NCBI RefSeq assembly: GCF_900101545.1
Contig: NZ_FMZU01000005.1
Coordinates: forward strand, 186,001 to 250,000
From: Variovorax sp. CF079
GTDB lineage: Bacteria > Pseudomonadota > Gammaproteobacteria > Burkholderiales > Burkholderiaceae_C
Reading direction: 5' to 3'
DNA: 64,000 nt
In this document: piece after piece, positions 25,331 to 33,536 of the stretch
Numbering within the stretch: the stretch's first letter is position 1
Layout of the letters: each line of letters begins with the position of its first letter
The notes under the pieces: generated by a model
What the model saw: the letters and a program-made list of their open reading frames with translations, nothing else
The model's database searches: none
What the model was told of the DNA's origin: nothing
Made by a program: the position numbers and the translations under genes

Positions 25331-25336
25331 CTTCTC

Positions 25337-26143
25337 TCAGACCAGCAGGCCGGCCATGGTACTGACGGGCACCTCTTCGCTGGTGCGTTGCGGGACGGCG
25401 GCGATCACTTCCTCGGCCGACGCCTTGTCGTGTTCGTGCAGCCAGGGGATGACCTCGCCCTCGCGAAGCATGGCCAGCTCGCGCTCATAAAAGCTCATCA
25501 GCTCGGTACCGGTGCTGTACGACAGGAAGAGCTTCATGTCGTGGTCCGCGATGGCCAGGTAGCCGCCGAGCACCTGCTCGACGTGCAGGTGATGCAGGCC
25601 GCTGGCCCGCAGGTTCATGCCGGAGCGGAACAGCGCCTCCGCAGTCATCGCCGTCGACATCGACAGCGTTCCCCGGGTCCGCATCAGCGCTTCGGACTGC
25701 GCGATGCGAGCGATGAAGCCGGCGAGATTGTGGCCGCGGAAGCGGGGATGCACCCAGCCGGCGCCGATGTAGCCGTACAACGCGTGCGGCCTGAGCTCGG
25801 GGCCGCTGTCCGGAAACCAGCCTTCGGGCTTCTTGGGGCGGTAGAGCGCGCCCTGGCTGTAGGCCTCTCCGACACGCCGGGTCTCGCCGCTGTTCTGCAT
25901 GGTCCGGAAGCCGGTCAGCGCCACGGGTGCGTTGCCGTCGTCGAAGCAGACCCAGAAGTTGTAGGGATTGAAGTCTTTCGGATCTTCCAGAACGAAAGGA
26001 AGCTGGACGTAGCCGGTGCCCGTGGCGACTTCATAGGTCTTCAGCAGCACCGCCAGATCGTCGCCGAAGCTCACGTTCAGGCCGGACGCTTCCAGGTGCA
26101 GCACGAGTTGGTCCTGATATTCCTCGAGTTCGGAGAGTTGCAT
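25337..26143 (-). CDS. GNAT-like acetyltransferase/hypothetical protein
   Basis: This 268-aa protein was started at the ATG giving MQLSELEEYQDQL; an ATG 11 codons upstream is possible. The central part (YIGAGWVHPRFRGHNLAGFI) resembles GNAT motif A, the acetyl-CoA pyrophosphate loop (V-x-P-x-x-RG-x-x-L). The rest has weak similarity to known groups. It is divergent, across 338 bp containing a TTACA-N3-TGTAA dyad, from another unknown gene at 26482. Acetyl transfer is a tentative call. Confidence 0.55.
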   Translation of the reverse strand: MQLSELEEYQDQLVLHLEASGLNVSFGDDLAVLLKTYEVATGTGYVQLPFVLEDPKDFNPYNFWVCFDDGNAPVALTGFRTMQNSGETRRVGEAYSQGALYRPKKPEGWFPDSGPELRPHALYGYIGAGWVHPRFRGHNLAGFIARIAQSEALMRTRGTLSMSTAMTAEALFRSGMNLRASGLHHLHVEQVLGGYLAIADHDMKLFLSYSTGTELMSFYERELAMLREGEVIPWLHEHDKASAEEVIAAVPQRTSEEVPVSTMAGLLV

Positions 26144-26481
26144 GACCGTGTCCTTGAAGTGATGGGGAGCCGGCAAGCGTCGCGAAATCTCGCCGGCCTG
26201 CGCATTACTCCACTTGCTCAGCTACGACGCAAGTTGTATCTGCCTCTCGAACCCCAGGAGTGGGGTATAGAGTACAAACAGTTACACAATGTAAGCAAAA
26301 GGTAGACATGCTACCGCCGGTATGCGCAAGCGCGACCCGGCGCCATAGGCCGTATGGCGGAAGACGAGGCCCCCCGGGGCCCTCCATGATCGCCAAATAG
26401 TCACAAAATTGCCGAAATCGGCGACAAAGAGAGCCCGCGAAGAGGCACTCGCGTCTAAAGTCGAAGGCACGCAAGGGAATC
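26144..26481. promoter_or_regulatory. 338-bp divergent intergenic region with a TTACA-N3-TGTAA palindrome
   Basis: This is one of the few long non-coding stretches in the window and is clearly richer in A and T than its flanks. TTACACAATGTAA (26282-26294) is a perfect dyad with 5-bp arms. It sits between the divergent GNAT-like and 195-aa genes and is a candidate operator for both. A short GC-rich run (CCCCCCGGGGCCC, about 26369) follows nearer the plus-strand gene. Confidence 0.45.
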
Positions 26482-27069
26482 ATGAGCACAGCGAAACTGC
26501 GAATCACGGGGCCCGAATCGAGCCCCTACGTGCTCGGCGCTCCCATGCACCTGTTCGACGGCTCGACACATATCGGCATCCTGGATCCGGTTCCCGTGAA
26601 CCGCGAAGGCACCGAGGTCCACATCGAGCACTTCACGCCATCGATCCTCGTCAGCCAGCAGAAGCTGGAAATCAGCAAGCTCGCGCTGGTCGAGATGGTG
26701 ATGTTCGTCGCCGAGAACTTCACCTCCGTGCAGGCGATCAGCCTTTCGCTGAGCCGCCAGATCGAGGGCTACGGCGACGGCATGCGGCTCGCCGGCGCGC
26801 GCTCCGCGTTTCTGCAGAGCATCGGCGCCGGCCACATCATGATCACGCCCAAGCCCGACGCCGAGCACATGGGCCACTTCGTGGTCGCCGGGCTGTGGGA
26901 ATACAACCCGACGAATCTCGCGGCCCTCGCTTCGGTGCTCCAGGCCGAGCGCGAGGCCTACTACAACGGGCGGGAAGCCGCTGCCGCCAAGGCGAAGCTT
27001 TCGCGCTCGGAGTCGTGGGTGCGGCGCCTTTTCTCGCGCCCGGCGCCGTCCGCCGACGCGAACGAGTAG
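26482..27069 (+). CDS. Hypothetical soluble protein, 195 aa
   Basis: The ATG follows AAGGGAATC. The product is an alpha/beta protein with no signal peptide, membrane segment or motif that I recognise. It has a long central helix (KLEISKLALVEMVMFVAENF) and a charged, alanine-rich C-terminal tail (AAAAKAKLSRSESWVRRLF) that could be amphipathic. It is divergent from the GNAT-like gene and probably shares a control region with it. Confidence 0.6.
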   Translation: MSTAKLRITGPESSPYVLGAPMHLFDGSTHIGILDPVPVNREGTEVHIEHFTPSILVSQQKLEISKLALVEMVMFVAENFTSVQAISLSLSRQIEGYGDGMRLAGARSAFLQSIGAGHIMITPKPDAEHMGHFVVAGLWEYNPTNLAALASVLQAEREAYYNGREAAAAKAKLSRSESWVRRLFSRPAPSADANE

Positions 27070-27090
27070 CGCCGGGGCGAACGCAAGCGC

Positions 27091-28281
27091 TCAGGCCCGC
27101 TTGCCAAACTCCGCGCTGTCCGCCGTCCAGGCCAGCGCCTGCTCGCTGAGGCTGAAGCCCAGGCCCGGCCGGTCCGGCACCCACATGCGGCCGTCCCTCA
27201 GCTGCAGGCGTTCGTTGAACATCGGCTCCAGCCATTCGAAGTGTTCCAGCCAGGGCTCCTGCGGATAGGCCGCGGCCAGGTGCAGGTGGATCTCCATCGC
27301 GAAATGCGGCGCGAGCTTGCGGCCCTTGAAGTCGGCGAGCTGCATGATCTGCAGGAAGGGCGTGATGCCGCCCACGCGCGGCGCATCGGGCTGCACGAAG
27401 TCGCACGCGTTGCCCATGATCAGCTGCGCATGCTCGCCGAAGCTGGTGAGCATCTCGCCGGTGGCAATCGGCGTGTCGAGCGAGGCGGCGAGCGCGGCAT
27501 GGCCTTCGATGTCGTAGGCATCCAGCGGCTCTTCGATCCAGGTGAGGTTGTGTTCTTCGAGGCGGCGGCACACGCGCTGGGCCGTGGTGCGGTCCCATTG
27601 CTGGTTGGCGTCGACCATCAGGTGGAAGTCGGGGCCCAGCAGTTCGCGCACGGCCGCGACGCGCTTCAGGTCGGTCGCGATGTCGGGCTGGCCGACCTTG
27701 ATCTTGATGCCGCCGATGCCGCTCTCGCGCGAGATCCCGACGTTCTTGAGTACCTGTTCGAGCGGTGTGTGCAGGTAGCCGCCCGAGGTGTTGTAGCACT
27801 GGACCGAGTTGCGCTGCGCGCCCAGCAGCTTGGCCAGCGGCAGCCCGGCGCGCTTGGCCTTCAGGTCCCACAGCGCGATGTCGAAGGGCGCGATGGCCTG
27901 CGTGGTCAGGCCGCTGCGGCCCATCGAGGCGCCAGCCCACAGCAGATGGGTGAAGAGCCTGGCGATGTCGTTCGGGTCCTCGCCCAGCAGGTTGGGCGCC
28001 AGCTCCTTCGCATGGGCATACATGCCGGGGCCGCCGGCGCGCTTGGAGTAGCCGAAGCCGATGCCTTCATGGCCGTCGCGCGTGCGGAGCTCGGCGAAGA
28101 TGAAGGCGATTTCGGTCAGCGGCTTCTGCCGGCCGGTGAGCACCTTGGCATCGCTGACCGGCACGGCCAGCGGCAGGTAGATCAGCGACAGCTTGACCCA
28201 GTCGATGCGGTCGGCCGCATCGGCGGCGGTGCGCTCGCCGACGGCCTGGCGGGCATAGGAAACGCTTTGTTCGGTGCTCAC
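27091..28281 (-). CDS. Enolase-superfamily sugar-acid dehydratase (L-talarate/galactarate dehydratase-like)
   Basis: This 396-aa mandelate-racemase-subgroup enzyme starts at the GTG at 28281, which has AGGAG six bases upstream. Catalytic and metal residues are visible: the KxK in GIKIKVGQPD, metal Asp in MVDANQQW, Glu in WIEEPLD, Glu in ATGEML, and the C-terminal His in LAPHFAMEIH. Such enzymes dehydrate aldarates such as galactarate or talarate. The Bug-type binding protein just upstream on the same strand probably imports the substrate. Confidence 0.88.
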   Translation of the reverse strand: MSTEQSVSYARQAVGERTAADAADRIDWVKLSLIYLPLAVPVSDAKVLTGRQKPLTEIAFIFAELRTRDGHEGIGFGYSKRAGGPGMYAHAKELAPNLLGEDPNDIARLFTHLLWAGASMGRSGLTTQAIAPFDIALWDLKAKRAGLPLAKLLGAQRNSVQCYNTSGGYLHTPLEQVLKNVGISRESGIGGIKIKVGQPDIATDLKRVAAVRELLGPDFHLMVDANQQWDRTTAQRVCRRLEEHNLTWIEEPLDAYDIEGHAALAASLDTPIATGEMLTSFGEHAQLIMGNACDFVQPDAPRVGGITPFLQIMQLADFKGRKLAPHFAMEIHLHLAAAYPQEPWLEHFEWLEPMFNERLQLRDGRMWVPDRPGLGFSLSEQALAWTADSAEFGKRA

Positions 28282-28321
28282 TTGAAACTCCTGTCTGTCT
28301 GCGAAATGACCTTGCTGCAAT

Positions 28322-29299
28322 TCAGTCGGCCTTGATGCCGGCGGTGTGAATCACCTTGGACCAGCGCTCGATTTCCTTCTTCACGAACTCGCTGTAGTCG
28401 CTCGACTTCGAAGCCACCACCACGAAGCCATTGCCTTCGAGCTTGGCGCGCACGGCGGGCTGCGAGAAGGCCGTGACCATCGCGGCCTCGAGCTTGTCGA
28501 CCACCGCCTGGGGCGTGCCCTTGGGCGCCGACAGGCCGGTCCACGACACGGCCGTGAAGCCCGGGTAGCCCGATTCGGCCACGGTGGGCACATCAGGGTA
28601 GAGCGGGTTGCGCTCGGCGCCGGTAACGACCAATGCGCGCAGCTTTCCGGCCTTGACGTGCTGCAGCACCGCGTCCTGGTTGGTGAACATGCCGGGGATC
28701 TGATTGGCCAGCACGTCGTTGAGCGCCGGCGCACCGCCCTTATAGGGGATGCCGACCATGTCGAGCCCCGCGGTCTGCTTCAGGTACTCGGTCGTGAGAT
28801 GCCCCGAGGACGAATTGACCTGCCCGTAGCTGAACTTGCCCGGGTTGGCCTTGACCCAGGCGATGAACTCCTTGAAGGTCTTGGCCGGAAAACTCGGATG
28901 CACCACCAGCACGTTCGGCCCCGCGGCGAGCTGCGAGATCTGGATGAAATCGCGCGAGGAGTCGTAGCTCGGCTTGGGCGTGAAGCCGTGCGCGATCGCG
29001 TTGCTGCCGATGCCCGAGAGCAGCAGCGTGTAGCCATCGGGCGCCGCGCGCGCCGCCTCGGCCGTGCCGATGGTGCCGCCGGCGCCGCCCTTGTTGTCGA
29101 CCACGAAGGACTGCCTGAGCTGCTTGCCGAGTTCCTCGGCGATCAGGCGGCCCATGATGTCGCTGGTCCCGCCGGCCGGGAACGGGACGAGCACCCGCAC
29201 CGGCCTGCTCGGATAGTCGTCCTGCGCCTGCGCTGCGAGGGGCAGCGCGAGCAGGCCGGCCAACGCGCCGGCGATGAAAAAGGATCGCTTGCTGAGCAT
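28322..29299 (-). CDS. Tripartite tricarboxylate transporter substrate-binding protein (TctC/Bug family)
   Basis: This 325-aa periplasmic binding protein has a signal peptide (MLSKRSFFIAGALAGLLALP, cleavage near AQAQ). Family motifs are VLVPFPAGGTSDIMGRL, NKGGAGGTIG, PDGYTLLLSG and IPYKGGAPALNDVL. The start is placed at the ATG beginning the signal peptide rather than 17 codons upstream. It is followed 40 bases later by the sugar-acid dehydratase, suggesting uptake of an aldarate. No TctAB partner is nearby. Confidence 0.9.
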   Translation of the reverse strand: MLSKRSFFIAGALAGLLALPLAAQAQDDYPSRPVRVLVPFPAGGTSDIMGRLIAEELGKQLRQSFVVDNKGGAGGTIGTAEAARAAPDGYTLLLSGIGSNAIAHGFTPKPSYDSSRDFIQISQLAAGPNVLVVHPSFPAKTFKEFIAWVKANPGKFSYGQVNSSSGHLTTEYLKQTAGLDMVGIPYKGGAPALNDVLANQIPGMFTNQDAVLQHVKAGKLRALVVTGAERNPLYPDVPTVAESGYPGFTAVSWTGLSAPKGTPQAVVDKLEAAMVTAFSQPAVRAKLEGNGFVVVASKSSDYSEFVKKEIERWSKVIHTAGIKAD

Positions 29300-29445
29300 G
29301 TCTCTGTCTCCTTGGGTGCGCGGAATCACCGTTTTCGAATGTATTTTCATTCTCGTGATCCATGCCCTCGTCGCAAGGCCGGCCGGCGCTGCACCGGCGC
29401 GCTCGTCCCGGCATGTGGGACCCGCTCGCGGATGGGGGCGCCGAT

Positions 29446-29859
29446 ATGATCCGCAAGATGCTGAACAACCTGGCGCCCTTTCTCCTCCACTGGGCCATCA
29501 CCGCCTTCTCCCTCTGGGTGGCGAGCCACATCTTCCGCGGCATCACGTTCGAAAGCACCTCGGCGCTGGTGGTCTCCGCGCTGCTGCTGGGCTTTGCCAA
29601 CGCGATCGTCAAGCCGCTCCTGATCGTGCTCACGCTGCCGCTGACCTTGCTCACCTTCGGCCTGTTCCTGCTGGTGATCAACGCACTGGTGCTGCTGCTG
29701 GTGGCGGCGCTGGTGAAGGGCTTCAAGGTCTCCGGCTTCTGGACCGCGCTGTTCGCGAGCATCTTCGTGTCGCTGCTGAGCATCCTCTTCGATGCGCTCT
29801 TCAGTGGCGGCGATCCGGCCACCACCATCCAGATGCCGCAAGGCGGGAACTGGCTGTGA
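29446..29859 (+). CDS. YvlD/phage-holin-IV-family membrane protein
   Basis: This 137-aa protein has four hydrophobic helices, with the family pattern of the second and third helices (LLLGFANAIVKPLLIVLTLPLTLLTFGLF, then LVINALVLLLVAAL). These four-helix proteins are common in bacteria and are not phage components; their role in membrane homeostasis is poorly defined. The ATG at 29446 (MIRKML) was preferred to earlier in-frame ATGs because it places the first helix normally. Confidence 0.82.
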   Translation: MIRKMLNNLAPFLLHWAITAFSLWVASHIFRGITFESTSALVVSALLLGFANAIVKPLLIVLTLPLTLLTFGLFLLVINALVLLLVAALVKGFKVSGFWTALFASIFVSLLSILFDALFSGGDPATTIQMPQGGNWL

Positions 29860-29873
29860 GTTCCCCGGCCGCG

Positions 29874-30299
29874 CTAGGCGCCGTGGCCCGAATGCGTGCG
29901 GCGCAGTTCTGAGCGCATCTGCTTCCAGAGGGCGGGCCCGCCCTTCTCGAGCGCGGCCGCGTTCGCGCCGCTCTCCTTGGTGACCGGAAGGTACTTGCGC
30001 CCCCAGATGCCGATGTTCGCGAGCACCGGCAGCAGATCGACGCCCATCGGCGTCAGGCTGTAGATCGCCTTCTGCTTGTGGCTCGGGTCCTCCTCCTTCG
30101 TGAGGATGCCGGCCTCCACCAGCTTGCCCAGGCGCTCGGCCAGGATGTTCGAAGAGATGCCCTCTTCCGACTGCAGCAGCTCCCGGTAGTGCCGCTTGCC
30201 GGCGAACATCAGGTCGCGAACGATCAGGAGGCTCCACTTGTCGCCGAAGATTTCGAGCGCGAGATTGATCGGACAAAGCGAGCGCTGCTGGATGGCCAT
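29874..30299 (-). CDS. HxlR-family transcriptional regulator
   Basis: This 141-aa winged-helix protein has the HxlR signature: Cys near the N-terminus (SLCPINLALEIFGDKWSLLIVRDLMF), then GISSNILAERLGKLVEAGIL and YSLTPMG. The N-terminal cysteine is often a redox or electrophile sensor. It is divergent from a DHFR-like reductase gene across 92 bp that contain a perfect GTATCGA-N4-TCGATAC dyad, its likely operator. Confidence 0.92.
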   Translation of the reverse strand: MAIQQRSLCPINLALEIFGDKWSLLIVRDLMFAGKRHYRELLQSEEGISSNILAERLGKLVEAGILTKEEDPSHKQKAIYSLTPMGVDLLPVLANIGIWGRKYLPVTKESGANAAALEKGGPALWKQMRSELRRTHSGHGA

Positions 30300-30315
30300 T
30301 GCTTTCTTTCAAAGA

Positions 30316-30365
30316 CTGCTTGCATTTTCGTATCGATCTTTCGATACTGCAACTGCTTGCATTTC
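30316..30365. promoter_or_regulatory. HxlR operator region: dyad plus flanking direct repeats
   Basis: GTATCGA (30330-30336) and TCGATAC (30341-30347) form a perfect inverted repeat around TCTT. On both sides lies a direct repeat of CTGCTTGCATTT (starting at about 30317 and 30353). The region separates the divergent HxlR and DHFR-like genes. The dyad is the likely repressor site, and the TTGCAT words may belong to the promoters. Confidence 0.6.
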
Positions 30366-30391
30366 GCAATCAATAATTCAAGGAGACCGGC

Positions 30392-30982
30392 ATGAGAAAA
30401 CTCATCCTGCAGATGCAGATGTCGCTGGACGGCTATGTCGCCGCCGCCAGTCCGGCGCTCGACTGGCAGGTCTGGAACTGGGGCGAGGACTGGAACTGGG
30501 ACGACGAGCTCAAGCGCGACTTCAACGCCGTCTTCGAATCGATCGACTGCATCCTGCTCGGCCGCAAGATGGTCGAGGAAGGCTATCTCGACCACTGGGG
30601 CCGCGTGGCGCAGAACCATCCTGCGGATCCGCACTACGCCTTCGCACGAAAGATCGTCGAGACGAACAAGGTCGTTCTCACGAGCAAGCTCAAGGCATCG
30701 AAGTGGGATCGCACCGAGATCGTCCGCGGCAGCATGGTCGACGAGGTGAATGCGCTGAAGCGCCGGCCCGGCCGCAACATCATCGCCTTCGGCGGCGTCG
30801 GCTTCGCGTCTTCGCTCGTTGCCGCGGGCCTGGTGGACGAGTTCCAGTTCTTCGTGAATCCGACGGCCGTCGGCAGCGGGCGTTCGATCTTCGAGGATGC
30901 ACACACCGAAGGCCCGCAGCTCCAGCTGATCGGGTCGGCCTCCTACGACTGCGGCATCGTCGTCAACCGCTACGCGCCCTGA
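30392..30982 (+). CDS. Dihydrofolate-reductase-like (RibD C-terminal domain) protein
   Basis: This 196-aa protein begins MRKLILQMQMSLDGYVA, the hallmark of the DHFR/RibD-C superfamily found beside HxlR and other stress regulators. Later motifs include DCILLGRKMVEEGYLDHW, NIIAFGGVGFASSLVAAGLVDEF and the PTAVGSGRSIFED segment. These proteins bind NADPH and probably reduce an unidentified pterin, flavin precursor or electrophile. The 3' end overlaps the convergent pseudogene by 13 bases. Confidence 0.87.
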   Translation: MRKLILQMQMSLDGYVAAASPALDWQVWNWGEDWNWDDELKRDFNAVFESIDCILLGRKMVEEGYLDHWGRVAQNHPADPHYAFARKIVETNKVVLTSKLKASKWDRTEIVRGSMVDEVNALKRRPGRNIIAFGGVGFASSLVAAGLVDEFQFFVNPTAVGSGRSIFEDAHTEGPQLQLIGSASYDCGIVVNRYAP

Positions 30983-32131
30983 CCGACTCCCGCTGCCTGC
31001 AGCAGTCCGCGCGCGTAGCCCAGCGCGAAGGCCATGAAGCGTTCGCGGTTCTCGTCGAGATCGGACACCGGCACATGGTCGGGGCACAGCAGCCCCTTGT
31101 AGCCGCCGCGCTGGTAGGCCTTGACGGCCTCGAACATGTGTCGACGTCGCCCTCGTCCGGAAACACCTCCTGGAAATCGAGGTACCCGCCGCGGATGTTG
31201 CGGAAATGGACCATGAAGATGCGGCCGGCGGAGGCGAACTCCTCGATCACCGGGATCATGTGCTTGCCCGGCTCCCTGCACATCTCGGCCACCGTGCCCT
31301 GGCAGAAGTTGAGGCCGTGGTTCGGGCTCGGGCTCAGCGCAAGAAACTTGCGAATGCCGTCGGCCGAGCCGACCACGTGCTCGATGCCGTTCAAGCCGCC
31401 CACCGGATAGGCCGGGTCGTGCGGATGGCAGGCCAGCCGCACGCCGGCTTCGTCGGCCGCAGGCACCAGGCCCTCGACCAGGAACTCGATCGCATCCCAG
31501 CCGGCCTTCTCGCTGACCGGCGGCACCTCGCGCGCCAGCTTCTGCCCGCAGAGCATCGCAGCCTCGGCATCGCCTTCGTCCCGCGCCGGCGCCGGGCCGC
31601 CCCAAGGCGGCGCGCCCCCCTCGGGGGCGTCGTCGGTATGTTCGACGCCTGGGGGCTGACTTGACTTGTGGGATAGCCCACGCCCCAGTACGAATGCTTG
31701 CGGTCGTCCTCCGCCGAGTACTCGGCGTGGACGAAGCCGGAGTTCTGCGCGCCGCCGCGTCCCGGCTTGAGGCCGGTGCGCGTGATGCCCACCATCTGGA
31801 CGTTGTACTTGAGGCAGCCGATGCCGGCATCGGCCGCCTTGCAGATGTTCGCAGCCAGCGTGGCGCGCTGCTTCTTCGCGCCTTCGAGGTCGACCAGCGA
31901 ATCGAGCAGGATGGAGCCGACATCGAGCGCAATCACGTCGAGCTCGAGGCCGAAACCCTCGACCCATTGGCGGTAGTCGGCCAGCTTCCTCGCGTCCCAT
32001 TCGCTCACGCCGCCGCGGGCCGAGACCAGCTCGGTGCCGCGGTTGTCGAGCACCACGTGCTCGACGCCAAGCTGGGTCGACAAACGCAGGCGGCGCTCGT
32101 CGGGGTTGAGCAGTTGTTCGCTGATGTACAT
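30970..32131 (-). pseudogene. Mannonate dehydratase-like (UxuA family) gene, interrupted by a palindromic element and a frameshift
   Basis: Pieces of one TIM-barrel protein occur in three successive frames. The N-terminus runs from the ATG at 32131 to SYWGVGYP near 31670. The middle (WDAIEFLVEGLVPAADEAGVRLACHPHDP to EVFPDEGDVD) ends at about 31145. The C-terminus is MFEAVKAYQRGGYKGLLCPDHVP to 30970. The first break coincides with a GC-rich, palindrome-containing stretch (about 31590-31666) of no relation to the family. The second is an AC dinucleotide duplication (GACACATG for GACATG). The intact enzyme would dehydrate D-mannonate or a related sugar acid. The gene is almost certainly non-functional unless the assembly is wrong twice. 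Confidence 0.82.
31590..31666. repeat. REP-like palindromic element inserted in the mannonate dehydratase-like gene
   Basis: The stretch contains CCGCCCCAAGGCGG (31597-31610) and GCCCCCCTCGGGGGC (31614-31628), two compact palindromes, followed by a GACGCC/GGGGGCTGACTT tail. Dispersed elements of this style are common between genes in Comamonadaceae genomes. Here one appears to lie inside a coding sequence and shifts its frame. The boundaries are estimated from where protein similarity stops. Confidence 0.6.
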
Positions 32132-32240
32132 GCTTGTCTCCGTGCGTGCACATTCTGGAACGCGCCCTGCCCACGGGCCAAGACGCAGACGGAAGTTCAG
32201 CGAGACGGGCAACCGCCGCGCCCCACTCCGCGGGACGGAA

Positions 32241-33455
32241 TCAGCGGCCCGCGCTCGCAGCGACCGCGCGCAAGCTGCCGCGCTCGCTCGCCAGCGACCA
32301 GGCGAACACGCCAAGCCCCGCCAGCGCGAGCAAGGCGCCCACCCAGCCGGTCGAGGTCCAGCCCAGGCCGGCCGTGATGGCGGCGCCGCCGAGCCAGGCG
32401 CCCAGGGCATTCGCCGTATTGAAAGCCGAATGATTGAGCGCGGCGGCCAGCGTCTGCGCATCGCCGGCCACGTCCATGAGCCGGATCTGCAGCGCCGGGC
32501 CGATGGCAACGATGGTGCCGATCAGGAACACGTTGAGCGCCGCGGTCGCCACGTGATGCGCGGCGAAGCTGAAGGTGGTCAGCACCAGCGCCGCCCAGAC
32601 CAGCAGGCCGCCGATGGTGGGCATCAGCGCCTTGTCGGCGAGCCGGGAGCCGACCAGGTTGCCGCCCACCATGCCGAAGCCGAACAGCGCGAGCACCAGC
32701 GGCACGCCGGCCACGGGCAGACCCGCCACTTCGGTGAGCGTGGGCTTGATGTAGCTGAACACCGAGAACATGCCGCCGAAGCCGATCGCGCCGATGCCCA
32801 AGGTGAGCCAGACCTGCTTGCGCTTGAGCGCCCCCAGTTCTCGCAGCGGGCTGGCGCCCGAGGGCGCGGCCAGGTCCGGCAGGTCGCGGCGCAGCATCAC
32901 CATCGCGAGCACGGCGATCAGGCCGACGAAGACGAAGGCGGCGCGCCAGCCGAAGAGCTGGCCCAGCCAGGCCGCGATGGGCACGCCGACCAGCGTGGCG
33001 CCCGTGAGTCCCAGCATCACCAGGCCGACGGCGCGTGCGCGGCGGTCCGGCGGCGCCAGCGCGGCCGCCACCAGCGCTGCGACGCCGAAGTAGGTGCCAT
33101 GCGGCAGGCCGCTCGCGAAGCGCAGCAGATTGAGCGACAGGTAGCCGGGCGCGAGGGCGCTGGCGAAATTGCCGAGCGCGAACACCGCCATCAAGGCGAT
33201 GAGCAGCGCGCGCCGGCGCCAGCCGGCGGCCAGCACCGCGAGCACAGGCGCCCCGATCACCACGCCCAGCGCATAGGCGCTGATCACGTGGCCGGCCTGC
33301 GGAATGCTCGTGCCGATGTCGCGCGCCACCTCGGGCAGGAGGCCCATGATGACGAATTCGCCGGTCCCGATGGCGAAGCCGCCGACGCCGAGCGCGAGCA
33401 TCGCGCGCACGAAGCCGGGCGCAGAGGCGGAAGAAGGCAGGGAGGGTGCGGACAT
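32241..33455 (-). CDS. MFS transporter (AraJ/arabinose-efflux-type)
   Basis: This 404-aa protein has about twelve hydrophobic helices. It opens with GVGGFAIGTGEFVIMGLLPEVARDIG, the DHA1/AraJ-group signature, and has the loop AGWRRRALLIALM after helix 2. Members export sugars, chloramphenicol-like drugs or purine analogues. No regulator or partner is adjacent; the gene lies between the mannonate pseudogene and acetoacetyl-CoA synthetase on the same strand. Confidence 0.87.
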   Translation of the reverse strand: MSAPSLPSSASAPGFVRAMLALGVGGFAIGTGEFVIMGLLPEVARDIGTSIPQAGHVISAYALGVVIGAPVLAVLAAGWRRRALLIALMAVFALGNFASALAPGYLSLNLLRFASGLPHGTYFGVAALVAAALAPPDRRARAVGLVMLGLTGATLVGVPIAAWLGQLFGWRAAFVFVGLIAVLAMVMLRRDLPDLAAPSGASPLRELGALKRKQVWLTLGIGAIGFGGMFSVFSYIKPTLTEVAGLPVAGVPLVLALFGFGMVGGNLVGSRLADKALMPTIGGLLVWAALVLTTFSFAAHHVATAALNVFLIGTIVAIGPALQIRLMDVAGDAQTLAAALNHSAFNTANALGAWLGGAAITAGLGWTSTGWVGALLALAGLGVFAWSLASERGSLRAVAASAGR

Positions 33456-33536
33456 GGCGGCGCGGTCGCGAATTAGGGGTTAACCCTAGGTCACGCGACC
33501 TTAGCACGCCCGGCTGTTATTTGCTGCGCTGCGGCA

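Noticed and set aside
26282..26294. lux box or quorum-sensing operator
   Set aside because: The dyad is shorter than a lux box and no LuxR/LuxI gene is near; it is kept only as an unassigned palindrome.
29446..29859. Prophage holin
   Set aside because: The family name contains phage holin, but the protein is a chromosomal YvlD-like four-helix protein with no phage genes nearby.
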